Origin: Streptomyces chromofuscus
GTDB taxonomy: Bacteria; Actinomycetota; Actinomycetes; Streptomycetales; Streptomycetaceae
Assembly: GCF_015160875.1 (NCBI RefSeq)
Contig: NZ_CP063374.1
Location: forward strand, 744,001-808,000
Direction of reading: 5' to 3'
Length of the DNA: 64,000 bases
In this document: positions 1 to 8,043 of the stretch, piece after piece
Layout: every line of letters begins with the position of its first letter
How positions within the stretch are numbered: position 1 is the stretch's first letter
Position numbers and translations under genes: made by a program
The notes under the pieces: model-generated
What the model saw: the letters and a program-made list of their open reading frames with translations, nothing else
Told to the model about the DNA's origin: nothing
Databases searched by the model: none

Positions 1-632
1 TCCTGGTCGATGCCGGTCGGCAGCAGTTCACCGGCGGCGCCCGCCCAGAGCTGCACCGGCCACGGGTAGGCGGCGACCGCCTGGAGGCGGGCGCGGCGCA
101 GCGCGGCCTCCTGGAAGGCGAAGGCGAGGGCGGCGTCGTCCGGGCCGTCCACGTTGAGCCCGACGACGACGCGGGGCCCCGGTTCCTGCGGCGGGGCGTC
201 GTCCACCTCGCGGCCGGGCCGGGGCACGACGACGACCGGGCACTCGGCGTCCCGGGCGGCCGCGAGGCCGTTGGAGCCGAGCAGGAGCCTCGCGAAGCCG
301 CCCCGGCCCCGGGAGCCGAGCACGAGCACCTGGGCCTCGGCGCCCAGGTCGGGGAGTACCACGGCGGGGGTGCCCTCGGGGCCGAGGTACTCCACGGCCG
401 GTGCGTCGGCCCGCTGGGCGACGTGGGCGCGGGCCCGGGCGAGGACCGGATCGTCCGCCGGCTCCGGCAGCCGGGCGACCGCGACGTCGGCGGGCACCCG
501 GACGGCGTACTGGCGGACGTGCACCACCCGCAGCGGCGCGGCGCGTCCGCGGGCGGCGTCGAAGGCCCAGTCCAGGGCCCGCAGGCTGTCGGGCGAACCG
601 TCGAACGCCGCGATGACCGGCAGGGTGCTCAT
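1..632 (-). CDS. universal stress protein (UspA family), 3' end beyond window
   Basis: Reading leftward from an ATG at 632 the frame begins MSTLPVIAAFDGSPDS and stays open to the window edge, so the C-terminus is missing. About 210 residues are visible. The first Usp domain carries the DGS start of the family and the ATP-loop signature G-S-R-G-R-G-G-F-x(4)-L-G-S around residues 100-115, followed by CPVVVVPRP. A second domain begins near residue 150 with VVVGLNVDGPDDAA, so this is the two-domain form usual in Streptomyces. Such proteins bind ATP in the cytoplasm and respond to stress or hypoxia. An SD-like AGGTGAGGAACC lies before the ATG. Function beyond the family is inferred. Confidence 0.9.
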   Translation of the reverse strand, partial: MSTLPVIAAFDGSPDSLRALDWAFDAARGRAAPLRVVHVRQYAVRVPADVAVARLPEPADDPVLARARAHVAQRADAPAVEYLGPEGTPAVVLPDLGAEAQVLVLGSRGRGGFARLLLGSNGLAAARDAECPVVVVPRPGREVDDAPPQEPGPRVVVGLNVDGPDDAALAFAFQEAALRRARLQAVAAYPWPVQLWAGAAGELLPTGIDQ

Positions 633-784
633 GGTTCCTCACCTCCGCAGTGGCGACCCACCACTCCCCGGGGCCGGCCTCGCTCAGGCCTCGGCCCCGG
701 GAGGGCTCACTGGATCGCGTGTCCACGAAAAGGGTGGGGAACACCCCCCGGACCGGCCCGTCCCCCCGGTGCGCGCCGGTGGGG

Positions 785-1027
785 TCAGGTCAGGTCGAAC
801 TCGCCCTCCCGCGCACCCGACACGAACGCGCCCCATTCGGCGGGGGTGAAGATCAGGGAGGGGCTCTCCGGGCGGCCGCTGTTGCGCATGGCGATGAAAC
901 CCTCGACAAAGGCGATCTGCACATCCCCCACGCCGCGGCTGCTGGACTGCCACTGGGCGTTGCTCAGGTCCAGTTCCGGCTTGTCCCAGCCCATGAGCGG
1001 CTGCTGCTGGGTGGTGGTCTCGGCCAC
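785..1027 (-). CDS. DUF397 domain-containing protein
   Basis: An 80-residue protein starting at GTG 1027 with GGGAGGAG 8 nt upstream. The core ELDLSNAQWQSSSRG, DVQIAFVEGFIAMRNS and LIFTPAEWGAFVSGA is the DUF397 pattern (W-x-K/Q-S-S near the start, F-T-x-x-E-W-x-A-F at the end). In streptomycetes DUF397 genes normally sit directly downstream of an XRE-type helix-turn-helix regulator and are thought to act as its small partner. No such regulator is readable upstream here, so this copy looks like an orphan. Its biochemical role is not known. Confidence 0.85.
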   Translation of the reverse strand: MAETTTQQQPLMGWDKPELDLSNAQWQSSSRGVGDVQIAFVEGFIAMRNSGRPESPSLIFTPAEWGAFVSGAREGEFDLT

Positions 1028-1515
1028 GTCCGTGCTCCTCCCGACTCGTCGTCCGCGGCCAGCCTAGCGATCGGTCCCCGGAGTCAACAGGCCACGTGGG
1101 GGGGACCCTTTCAGGCGTCCGGTGGCTGCGCTCCCACGAGCCACATGGAGAAGAACCGGGATCCGCCTCCGTAGGCGTGCCCGAGCGCCGTCCGGGCGCC
1201 GTCCACCTGGTTCTCTCCCGCCTGTCGGCGCACCTGGAAGCGGCCTCCGCGAAGCGGATCACGGCGGTTGCGCCAATGGGGTCGGTGGAGAGCACACCAC
1301 CCCCGACACGGTGACCGGCAGGTCCCCGTCCGGCTCGGTCACGACGGATTCGGTGGGTTCGGCGGCGTCGACGTCCCGGCGCGGGTCGGACACGGTCCGG
1401 CGGACCGGGCGGGGGCCGGGAAGCGGTGCCCGACGAGCGCAGGTGGGCCCGCACGGGATCGCCGACGCCGGCACCGGCGACGTGGGCCTCCCGGACCGGC
1501 CCAGCAGGCGGTCGG
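1028..1515. other. 488-bp gap with no supported gene
   Basis: This is where the HTH partner of the DUF397 gene would be expected, but no frame reads as a recognisable regulator. One minus-strand frame ending near 1259 contains an acidic, protein-like stretch (DVDAAEPTESVVTEPDGD) before a stop; it may be chance or the remnant of a lost gene. The A/T-richer stretch 1095-1165 could hold the DUF397 promoter. Confidence 0.4.
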
Positions 1516-2376
1516 CTACGCGCCCTTTTCGTTCGCGGCGAAGAAGTCGGCGGTGCGCCCCGCGAACCACGCCGGGTCGTCCACCCACGGATAGTGCCCG
1601 GCGCCGGGCTGCACGGCGACCTCGGCGTTCGGGAAGACCTCGGCGGTGCGGCGGGCGAGTCCGGGGCGCGGGCCGCCGTCGAGTTCGCCGGCGTACACGA
1701 GGACCGGGGCGGTCAGCGTGGCGAGCGCGGCGCGGGTCGCGGGCGGGTCGTAGGCGCCCTCGGCGCCGTACCGGTCCGCGGCCTCCTCGTTGCTCTCCTC
1801 CTCGTCCCGCCGGGCATGCGCGGCGGCCGCCTCGTCCCAGCGCCCGTAGAAGAACGGGATGAACGCCGGGTCGAAGTCGCCGCCCTGGAGCAGCCACCTC
1901 TCGAACGCCGGATACGCCGCTGCGAACCACGGCTCGCCCGTGCGAAGCCGTGCGGCGGCCAGCCGGTCCTCGGTCGTCGCCGGCATGCCCAGCGCCCAGG
2001 GCGTCGCGGTGATCAGCGCGAGCCGTGCGACCCGGTCGGGGTGCCGGGCGGCGTACAGCATGGCCAGGCTGCCACCCGCCGAGTGACCGAGCAGGTCCAT
2101 CCGGTCCAGCCCCAGGTGGACCCGCAGCGCCTCCACGTCGGCCACGAGCCGGTCGCAGCGGTACGTCGCCGGGTCCGCCGGCGCCTCCGAGTCGCCGGTG
2201 CCGCGCAGGTCGAGCAGGACCAGCCGGCGGTGGGCGGCGAGTCCGCCCAGGTCGCCGAGGTAGCCGGAGGGCCGCATGGGGCCGCCGGGCAGGACGACCA
2301 GGGGGGCGCCGTCGCCGCGCAGGTGGTGGGCGAGCCGGGTTCCGTCGGGGGCGCTGAAGGTGGGCATGGCGGTCAT
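1516..2376 (-). CDS. alpha/beta hydrolase, proline iminopeptidase-like
   Basis: A 286-residue alpha/beta-hydrolase. The oxyanion region is LVVLPGGPMRPSGYLGDL (the HGGPG-like motif of S33 peptidases, here P-G-G-P), then LLDLRGTGDS, the nucleophile elbow GHSAGG near residue 115, the acid in VYAGELDGG and the catalytic His in GAGHYPWVDD. The lid region is rich in acidic residues (RRDEEESNEEAADRYGAE). It is cytoplasmic, with no signal peptide. Two starts are possible: ATG 2376, or ATG 2367, which is better spaced from the GAGG at 2377-2380. It is divergent from paaK with a 159-bp shared promoter region. The substrate cannot be told from sequence. Confidence 0.88.
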   Translation of the reverse strand: MTAMPTFSAPDGTRLAHHLRGDGAPLVVLPGGPMRPSGYLGDLGGLAAHRRLVLLDLRGTGDSEAPADPATYRCDRLVADVEALRVHLGLDRMDLLGHSAGGSLAMLYAARHPDRVARLALITATPWALGMPATTEDRLAAARLRTGEPWFAAAYPAFERWLLQGGDFDPAFIPFFYGRWDEAAAAHARRDEEESNEEAADRYGAEGAYDPPATRAALATLTAPVLVYAGELDGGPRPGLARRTAEVFPNAEVAVQPGAGHYPWVDDPAWFAGRTADFFAANEKGA

Positions 2377-2485
2377 CCTCGGCTCGCGGGAGGACCCCGC
2401 GCAACAGACTTACGTCGGCGGGAGAAAGTGCGGGCCGAGCACTTGTCCGAGCCGCGCCGGACTGGATTACTGATCCACAACACCT

Positions 2486-2503
2486 CGACCGAATGATCGG
2501 TCG
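2486..2503. promoter_or_regulatory. 18-bp inverted repeat upstream of paaK, possible TetR/PaaR-type operator
   Basis: CGACCGA-ATGA-TCGGTCG: 7-bp perfect arms with a 4-bp spacer, 32 nt before the paaK start codon and 109 nt before the divergent hydrolase. The ACCGAnnnnTCGGT core resembles operators described for actinobacterial PaaR, a TetR-family repressor of phenylacetate genes. The match is by eye; no regulator gene is in the window. Confidence 0.5.
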
Positions 2504-2535
2504 CCCGGATTGCGCGGTGGGCAAGGGGAGGTCCC

Positions 2536-3831
2536 ATGACGGAGACGACGGAGCTGCTGGACGCGGGCGAACGGCTGGACGCGGAGGAGCTGCGGGAGGT
2601 GCAACTGGAGCGGCTGCGGGCACAGCTGCGGCACGCCTACGCCCACGTGCCCTTCTACCGGGAGTCGTTCGACAAGGCGGGCGTTCACCCGGACGACTGC
2701 CGCTCCCTCGCCGATCTGGCCCGCTTTCCCTTCACGACCAAGGCCGACCTGCGCGAGCACTACCCGTACGGGATGTTCGCCGTGCCACGGGAACGCGTCC
2801 GCCGGATCCACGCGTCGAGCGGCACCACGGGCCGCCCCACGGTCGTCGGGTACACGGACAACGACCTGTCGATGTGGGCCGACATGGTGGCCCGTTCGAT
2901 CCGGGCGGCGGGCGGGCGGCCCGGTGACACGGTGCACGTGGCGTACGGGTACGGGCTGTTCACCGGCGGACTGGGCGCGCACTACGGCGCCGAGCGGCTC
3001 GGCTGTACGGTCGTCCCCGCGTCCGGCGGCATGACGGCTCGTCAGGTGCAGTTGATCCAGGACCTGAAGCCCGGCGTGATCATGGTGACGCCGTCGTACA
3101 TGCTGACACTGCTGGACGAGTTCGAGCGGCAGGGCGTCGATCCGAGGAGCACCTCCCTGCGGGTGGGGATCTTCGGGGCCGAGCCGTGGACGGAGGGGAT
3201 GCGGCGGGAGATCGAGGAGCGGTTCGCGATCGACGCGGTGGACATATACGGGCTGTCGGAAGTGATCGGCCCGGGGGTCGCGCAGGAGTGCGTGGAGACC
3301 AAGGACGGCCTGCACGTGCACGAGGACCACTTCTACCCGGAGGTCGTGGACCCGGTCACCGGTGAGGTGCTGCCCGACGGCGAGCGGGGCGAACTGGTCT
3401 TCACCTCGCTCACCAAGGAGGCCATGCCCGTCATCCGGTACCGGACCCGGGACCTGACGCGGCTGCTGCCGGGCACGGCCCGTACGTTCCGCCGGATGGA
3501 GAAGGTCACCGGCCGCAGCGACGACATGGTGATCCTGCGCGGGGTGAACCTGTTCCCCACCCAGATCGAGGAGATCGTGCTCCGCACCCCGGGCGTGGCC
3601 CCGCACTTCCAGCTGCGCCTGACCCGCGAGGGCCGGCTCGACGCGCTCACCGTCCGGGCGGAGGCCCGCCCCGACGCGCCCGCCGGGACACGCGAGGACG
3701 CGGCGCGGGCCATCGCCGCGGCCGTGAAGGACGGCATCGGCGTGTCGGTGACGGTGGAGATCGTCGAACCGGAGTCGCTGGAGCGGTCCGTGGGGAAGAT
3801 CAGGCGGATCGTGGACCTGCGCCCGAGGTGA
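2536..3831 (+). CDS. paaK: phenylacetate-CoA ligase
   Basis: A 431-residue AMP-forming ligase converting phenylacetate, CoA and ATP to phenylacetyl-CoA, the entry step of aerobic phenylacetate breakdown. The AMP-binding loop is IHASSGTTGRPTVVG (residues ~93-107); DIYGLSEVIGPGV, a GxxExxG-like adenylate contact, is near 235; the hinge is KVTGRSDDMVILRGVNLFPTQIEE; and the C-terminal AMP-binding_C_2 domain ends SVGKIRRIVDLR with the catalytic Lys. Length matches the family. The ATG is preceded by GGGGAGG. The last 32 bp overlap the 3' end of the convergent synthetase gene. No paaABCDE cluster is nearby, so it is a stand-alone copy. Confidence 0.93.
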   Translation: MTETTELLDAGERLDAEELREVQLERLRAQLRHAYAHVPFYRESFDKAGVHPDDCRSLADLARFPFTTKADLREHYPYGMFAVPRERVRRIHASSGTTGRPTVVGYTDNDLSMWADMVARSIRAAGGRPGDTVHVAYGYGLFTGGLGAHYGAERLGCTVVPASGGMTARQVQLIQDLKPGVIMVTPSYMLTLLDEFERQGVDPRSTSLRVGIFGAEPWTEGMRREIEERFAIDAVDIYGLSEVIGPGVAQECVETKDGLHVHEDHFYPEVVDPVTGEVLPDGERGELVFTSLTKEAMPVIRYRTRDLTRLLPGTARTFRRMEKVTGRSDDMVILRGVNLFPTQIEEIVLRTPGVAPHFQLRLTREGRLDALTVRAEARPDAPAGTREDAARAIAAAVKDGIGVSVTVEIVEPESLERSVGKIRRIVDLRPR

Positions 3832-5332
3832 CGCCGCCGTCGCCGAACCGGTCCCGCAGCTCCCGCTTGAGGATCTTGCCGCTGGCGTTGCGGGGCAGCG
3901 CGTCCACGAGGACGACCCGCTTCGGTGCCTTGAAGTGCGGCAGGTTCCGGCGCGCGTGCGCGATCAGCTCCGCCTCCGTCACCTCGCCGCGCGGCACGAC
4001 GAAGGCGGTGATCGCCTCGATCCACTTCTCGTCGGGCAGGCCGACCACGGCGGCCTCGGCGACCGCGTCATGGGTGTACAGGGCGTCCTCGACCTGCCGT
4101 GAGGCGACGAGCACGCCCCCGGAGTTGATGACGTCCTTCACCCGGTCGACGATCGTGAAGTAGCCCTCGGCGTCCCGCACCGCGAGGTCGCCGGAGTGGA
4201 ACCAGCCGTCCCGGAAGGCCTCGGCGGTCTCCTCCGGCTTGTCCCAGTAGCCCTCGCACAGCTGCGGGGAGCGGTAGACGATCTCGCCGGGCGTGCCCTC
4301 CGGCGCCTCCTTGCCGTCCTCGTCGACGACCCGGGCGTCCACGAAGAGCACCGGACGGCCGCAGGAGGCCGGCCGGTCCTGGTGCTCGTCGGGCCCGAGG
4401 ACCGTGGCCAGGGGGCCGATCTCGCTCTGGCCGAAGCAGTTGTAGAACGCCAGGTGCGGCAGCCGCTCCCGCAACCGCTCCAGGACCGGCACCGGCATGA
4501 TCGACGCCCCGTAGTACGCCTTGCGCAGGCCGCCGAGGTCGCGGGTCGCGAAGTCGGTCCGGTTGGCCAGGCCGATCCACACGGTCGGCGGTGCGAACAC
4601 GCTGTCCGCGCGCCCGTTCTCGATCAGGTCGAACAGCCGGTCGCCGTCCGGCGCGTCCAGGACGATGTTCGTCGCCCCGACCGCGAGGTAGGGCAGCAGG
4701 AACACGTGCATCTGCGCCGAGTGGTACAGGGGCAGCGCGTGCACCGGCCGGTCGCCCGCGCCGAGGCCGAGGGCGGTGATCGCGCTGAGGTACTCGTGCA
4801 CCAGCGCGCGGTGCGTCATCATCGCACCTTTGGGCAGGGCCGTGGTGCCCGAGGTGTAGAGCAGCTGTGCCAGGTCCTCGGCGCGGGCCTCAGGACCGTC
4901 GTGGGGGGCCGCGGACGGCAGCCGGGCGAGCAGCGAGCCGTCGGCGTCCCGCAGCGGCAGCACCCGCACCCCGTCGGGCAGTCGGCCGGCCAGGTCCGGG
5001 TCGGCGAGGACCAGCCGGCTGCCCGACTGCCCGACGATGTACGTCAGGTCGTCGCCCGTCAGGTTCTGGTTGACGGGCACGTGCACCAGGCCCGCGCGGG
5101 CGCAGGCGAGGAAGCCGATGAGGTAGGCGTCGGAGTTGTGGCCGTAGGCGCCGACCCGCTCGCCGGGGGCGAGGCCCTCGCCCAGCAGCAGGTTCGCCGC
5201 CCGGGAGACGGCGTCGTCGAGTTCCTCGTACGTCCAGCGGCGGTCGCGGTACTCCACCGCGACGCGCGCCGGGGTGCGGCGGGCGCTGCGCCGCAGCACC
5301 CCGTCGACGGTGCTGCCGTGTCCGGGCGTCAT
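3800..5332 (-). CDS. AMP-binding long/medium-chain acyl-CoA synthetase (class I adenylate-forming)
   Basis: A 510-residue acyl-CoA synthetase of the fadD type. Motifs in order: the P-loop LLYTSGTTALPKGAMMTH (the usual TSGTTGLPKG has A for G), the adenine motif YNCFGQSEIGPL, the Asp-containing hinge GWFHSGDLAVRD and YFTIVDRVKDVINSGG, and the C-terminal catalytic Lys in LPRNASGKILKRELRDRFG. The enzyme adenylates a carboxylic acid and thioesterifies it to CoA. It is cytoplasmic. The gene converges on and overlaps paaK by 32 bp and is divergent from the secreted acylase. The acyl substrate is unknown; pairing of two acyl-activating enzymes with an exported acylase suggests amide-derived acids as possible inputs, which is inference. 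Confidence 0.9.
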   Translation of the reverse strand: MTPGHGSTVDGVLRRSARRTPARVAVEYRDRRWTYEELDDAVSRAANLLLGEGLAPGERVGAYGHNSDAYLIGFLACARAGLVHVPVNQNLTGDDLTYIVGQSGSRLVLADPDLAGRLPDGVRVLPLRDADGSLLARLPSAAPHDGPEARAEDLAQLLYTSGTTALPKGAMMTHRALVHEYLSAITALGLGAGDRPVHALPLYHSAQMHVFLLPYLAVGATNIVLDAPDGDRLFDLIENGRADSVFAPPTVWIGLANRTDFATRDLGGLRKAYYGASIMPVPVLERLRERLPHLAFYNCFGQSEIGPLATVLGPDEHQDRPASCGRPVLFVDARVVDEDGKEAPEGTPGEIVYRSPQLCEGYWDKPEETAEAFRDGWFHSGDLAVRDAEGYFTIVDRVKDVINSGGVLVASRQVEDALYTHDAVAEAAVVGLPDEKWIEAITAFVVPRGEVTEAELIAHARRNLPHFKAPKRVVLVDALPRNASGKILKRELRDRFGDGGVTSGAGPRSA

Positions 5333-5442
5333 GACTGAGGATCCTCGGTGCGTGTGCGGACGAGGTCAAGAGACAGGGCCGCGGCGGACATACCCGTTGG
5401 TACGCTCAACCGCTCCTTCCCCCGATGACGTTGGGAGGCACG

Positions 5443-7860
5443 ATGCGCACCCGCCTGAGACGGTTCACGCTCACGGCCGTCGCCCTGCTCACCGCCGCCA
5501 CCGCGCTGCCGGCCACGGCGGCGCCCGCGCAGGACCGCCAGGAACAACACCCCTCGCGCGGCGGCCTGTCGGCCGTCGTCCGCTACACCGAGTTCGGCAT
5601 TCCGCACGTCCTCGCGCGCAGCCACGCCGGCCTCGGCTTCGGCACGGGCTGGGCACAGGCCGCCGACCAGGTGTGCACGCTGGCCGACGGCTTCCTGACC
5701 GTACGCGGTGAGCGCTCGCGGTACTTCGGCGCCGACGCGCCGTCCGACCCGGCGCTGTCCTCGGCGACCCGCAACCTCTCCAGTGACCTGTACTTCCGCG
5801 GAGTGCGCCAGGCCGGCACGGTGGAACGGCTGCTCGCCGCTCCGGCGCCGGCCGGGCCGAGCAGGGCCGCGAAGGACCTCATGCGGGGGTTCGCGGCCGG
5901 CTACAACGCCTGGCTGGAGCAGAACCGGATCACCGACCCGGCGTGCCGGGACGCCGCCTGGGTGCGGCCGGTCACCACCCTGGACGTCGCCGCCCGCGGC
6001 TACGCCCTCGCGGTGCTCGGCGGCCAGGGCCGCGGCGTGGACGGCATTACAGCCGCGCAACCGCCGACGGCCGACCGACCGACGACGGCCGCGCCCGACG
6101 CCGACGGCACGGCGCGGGCCGCCCGCGAGCTGTTCGCGGCCGAGAGCGCGGACATGGGCTCCAATGCGGTCGCCTTCAGCGGCGCCACGACGGCCAATGG
6201 CCGTGGGCTGCTGCTCGGCAACCCGCACTACCCGTGGCAGGGCGGCCGCCGGTTCTGGCAGTCGCAGCAGACCATCCCCGGCCGGCTGAACGTCTCCGGC
6301 GGATCGCTGCTCGGCACGGCGACCGTCTCCATAGGTCACAACGCGCGGGTGGCCTGGAGCCACACCGTGGCCACCGGCGTCACCCTCAACCTGCACCAGC
6401 TCACCCTGGACCCGGCCGACCCGACCGTCTACGTCGTCGACGGCAGGCCCGAGCGGATGACGGAACGTCATGTCACCGTGGCCGTGAAGGACGGGCCGCC
6501 GGTGACGCGGACCCAGTGGTGGACCCGGTACGGCCCGGTGGTCACCTCGCTCGGCGCCTCGGTGCCGCTGCCGTGGACGACCACGACGGCGTACGCGCTC
6601 AACGACCCCAACGCGGCCAATCTGCGCGCCTCCGACACCGCCCTCGGCTTCAGCCGGGCCCGCAGCACGGACGACGTCCTCGCCACCCTGCGGCGCACCC
6701 AGGGCCTGCCGTGGGTGAACACGATCGCCGCCGACTCCGCGGGCCACACGCTGTTCACGCAGTCCCAGGTGCTCCCACGGGTCACCGACGAGCTGGCCGC
6801 GCGCTGCTCCACCCCGCTCGGCCAGGTCACCTACCCCTCGTCCGGGCTGGCCGTGCTGGACGGATCGCGCGGCGACTGCGCGCTCGGCCGGGACGCCGCC
6901 GCCGTGCAGCCGGGGATCTTCGGCCCGGCGAGGATGCCGGTGCTCGAGGACGCGCCCTACGCGGAGAACTCCAACGACAGCGCCTGGCTGACCCATGCCG
7001 AGCGGCCGCTGACGGGGTACGAGCGCGTCTTCGGCACCATCGGCACGGTCCGCAGCCTGCGCACGCGCGGCGCGCTGCAGGACGTGGCGGCGATGGCCGG
7101 GCGCGGCGGTCTGACGGTGCGGGACCTGCAGGCGCAGCAGTTCGCCGACCGGGTGCCCGCCGGGGACCTGGCCGCGGCCGACGCGGCGAAGGCCTGTGCC
7201 GCGCTGCCCGGTGGCACGGCGACCGGCAGCGACGGCAAGGCCGTCGACGTCACGGAGGCGTGCCGGGTGCTGGCCGACTGGGACCGCACGATGGACACCG
7301 CCGGCCGGGGCGCGCTGCTGTTCGACCGGTTCTGGCGGAAGCTCACGGCCAGGGTCCCGGCGGCCCGCCTGTGGAAGGTGCCGTTCTCCGCCTCCGACCC
7401 GGTGCACACGCCCAACACCCTCGACACGTCGGCCCCCGGCTTCGCGACCGCCCTCGCGGACGCCGTCGCCGAACTGCGGGCGGCGGGCATCGCACCGGAC
7501 TCCCGGCTCGGTGAGCACCAGGTCGTCGTACGGAACGGACAGCGGATCCCGGTGCCCGGCGGCACCGAGTCGCTCGGCGTGTGGAACAAGATCGAGCCGG
7601 TGTGGGACCCGGTGAACGGCGGGTACACGGAGGTGTCGACCGGGTCCAGCTACATCCAGGCCGTGGGCTGGGACGGCGGTCCCTGCCCGGTGGCCCGCAC
7701 CCTGCTGTCGTACTCCCAGTCCTCCAACCCGCACTCGGCCCACTTCGCCGACCAGACCCGGCTGTTCTCCGCCGAGAGGTGGGTGACGTCCCGGTTCTGC
7801 GAGAAGGACATCCGCGCCTCGCCCGCGCTCCGGGTGGTCGTGGTGCGCGAGCGCAGCTGA
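5443..7860 (+). CDS. secreted penicillin/acyl-homoserine-lactone acylase family protein (Ntn hydrolase)
   Basis: 805 residues from ATG 5443, chosen over the in-frame ATG 5425 because GGGAGG lies 5 nt before it and MRTRLRRFTLTAVALL begins a clean signal peptide ending near ALPATAAPA. Penicillin-amidase fold: an alpha subunit, then a spacer rich in T/A/D, then the autocatalytic cut before Ser240 in DMGSNAVAFSG, which becomes the beta-chain N-terminal nucleophile. GNPHYPWQGGRRFW and the late N of AENSNDSAWL fit family positions. Length and order match AhlM-like acylases of Streptomyces, which hydrolyse N-acyl-homoserine lactones and some cyclic lipopeptides. Specificity is inferred only. Confidence 0.9.
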   Translation: MRTRLRRFTLTAVALLTAATALPATAAPAQDRQEQHPSRGGLSAVVRYTEFGIPHVLARSHAGLGFGTGWAQAADQVCTLADGFLTVRGERSRYFGADAPSDPALSSATRNLSSDLYFRGVRQAGTVERLLAAPAPAGPSRAAKDLMRGFAAGYNAWLEQNRITDPACRDAAWVRPVTTLDVAARGYALAVLGGQGRGVDGITAAQPPTADRPTTAAPDADGTARAARELFAAESADMGSNAVAFSGATTANGRGLLLGNPHYPWQGGRRFWQSQQTIPGRLNVSGGSLLGTATVSIGHNARVAWSHTVATGVTLNLHQLTLDPADPTVYVVDGRPERMTERHVTVAVKDGPPVTRTQWWTRYGPVVTSLGASVPLPWTTTTAYALNDPNAANLRASDTALGFSRARSTDDVLATLRRTQGLPWVNTIAADSAGHTLFTQSQVLPRVTDELAARCSTPLGQVTYPSSGLAVLDGSRGDCALGRDAAAVQPGIFGPARMPVLEDAPYAENSNDSAWLTHAERPLTGYERVFGTIGTVRSLRTRGALQDVAAMAGRGGLTVRDLQAQQFADRVPAGDLAAADAAKACAALPGGTATGSDGKAVDVTEACRVLADWDRTMDTAGRGALLFDRFWRKLTARVPAARLWKVPFSASDPVHTPNTLDTSAPGFATALADAVAELRAAGIAPDSRLGEHQVVVRNGQRIPVPGGTESLGVWNKIEPVWDPVNGGYTEVSTGSSYIQAVGWDGGPCPVARTLLSYSQSSNPHSAHFADQTRLFSAERWVTSRFCEKDIRASPALRVVVVRERS

Positions 7861-7862
7861 CC

Positions 7863-7922
7863 GTGCCGGCGGGGTGCCGTCCCCGATCGGGCCGGCACCC
7901 AGACTTCTGACGTCCCGTCAGA
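7863..7922. terminator. two hairpins after the acylase gene
   Basis: GTGCCGGC (7863-7870) pairs with GCCGGCAC (7891-7898) across a 20-nt loop just after the acylase stop. A second, very tight inverted repeat, TCTGACG-TCC-CGTCAGA (7906-7922), follows. The first looks like a rho-independent-type hairpin without a U tract, as usual in Streptomyces. The second may be a terminator or a protein site. Confidence 0.55.
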
Positions 7923-7979
7923 TAAAAGTCCACCCCTCGCCGCACGCACGCCCCATTGACACACCCCCGCACCCGACAG

Positions 7980-8020
7980 GAAAGTTTCACTCCGCACGGC
8001 GGTCCTCGAAAGATACTTTC
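7980..8020. promoter_or_regulatory. two GAAAG/CTTTC-type inverted repeats upstream of serine hydrolase
   Basis: GAAAGTTTC at 7980-7988 and GAAAG-ATA-CTTTC at 8008-8020 lie 23-64 nt before the start codon of the exported serine hydrolase. The second is a perfect 5-bp inverted repeat with a 3-bp spacer. GAAAG...CTTTC palindromes are known operators for CsnR (ROK family) at Streptomyces chitosanase genes, and similar boxes are seen by genes for cell-wall amino sugars. Whether that applies here is inference. Confidence 0.45.
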
Positions 8021-8043
8021 AGTCGGGTACGGGAGGGTCCTCG

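Noticed and set aside
684..1454. Long minus-strand frame across the DUF397 gene and the gap
   Set aside because: Arg/Pro-rich with no family motifs; in GC-rich DNA antisense and offset frames stay open by chance. The DUF397 gene in another frame is the real one.
5329..7743. 804-codon minus-strand frame opposite the acylase
   Set aside because: Antisense to a strongly supported acylase; composition biased, no motif.
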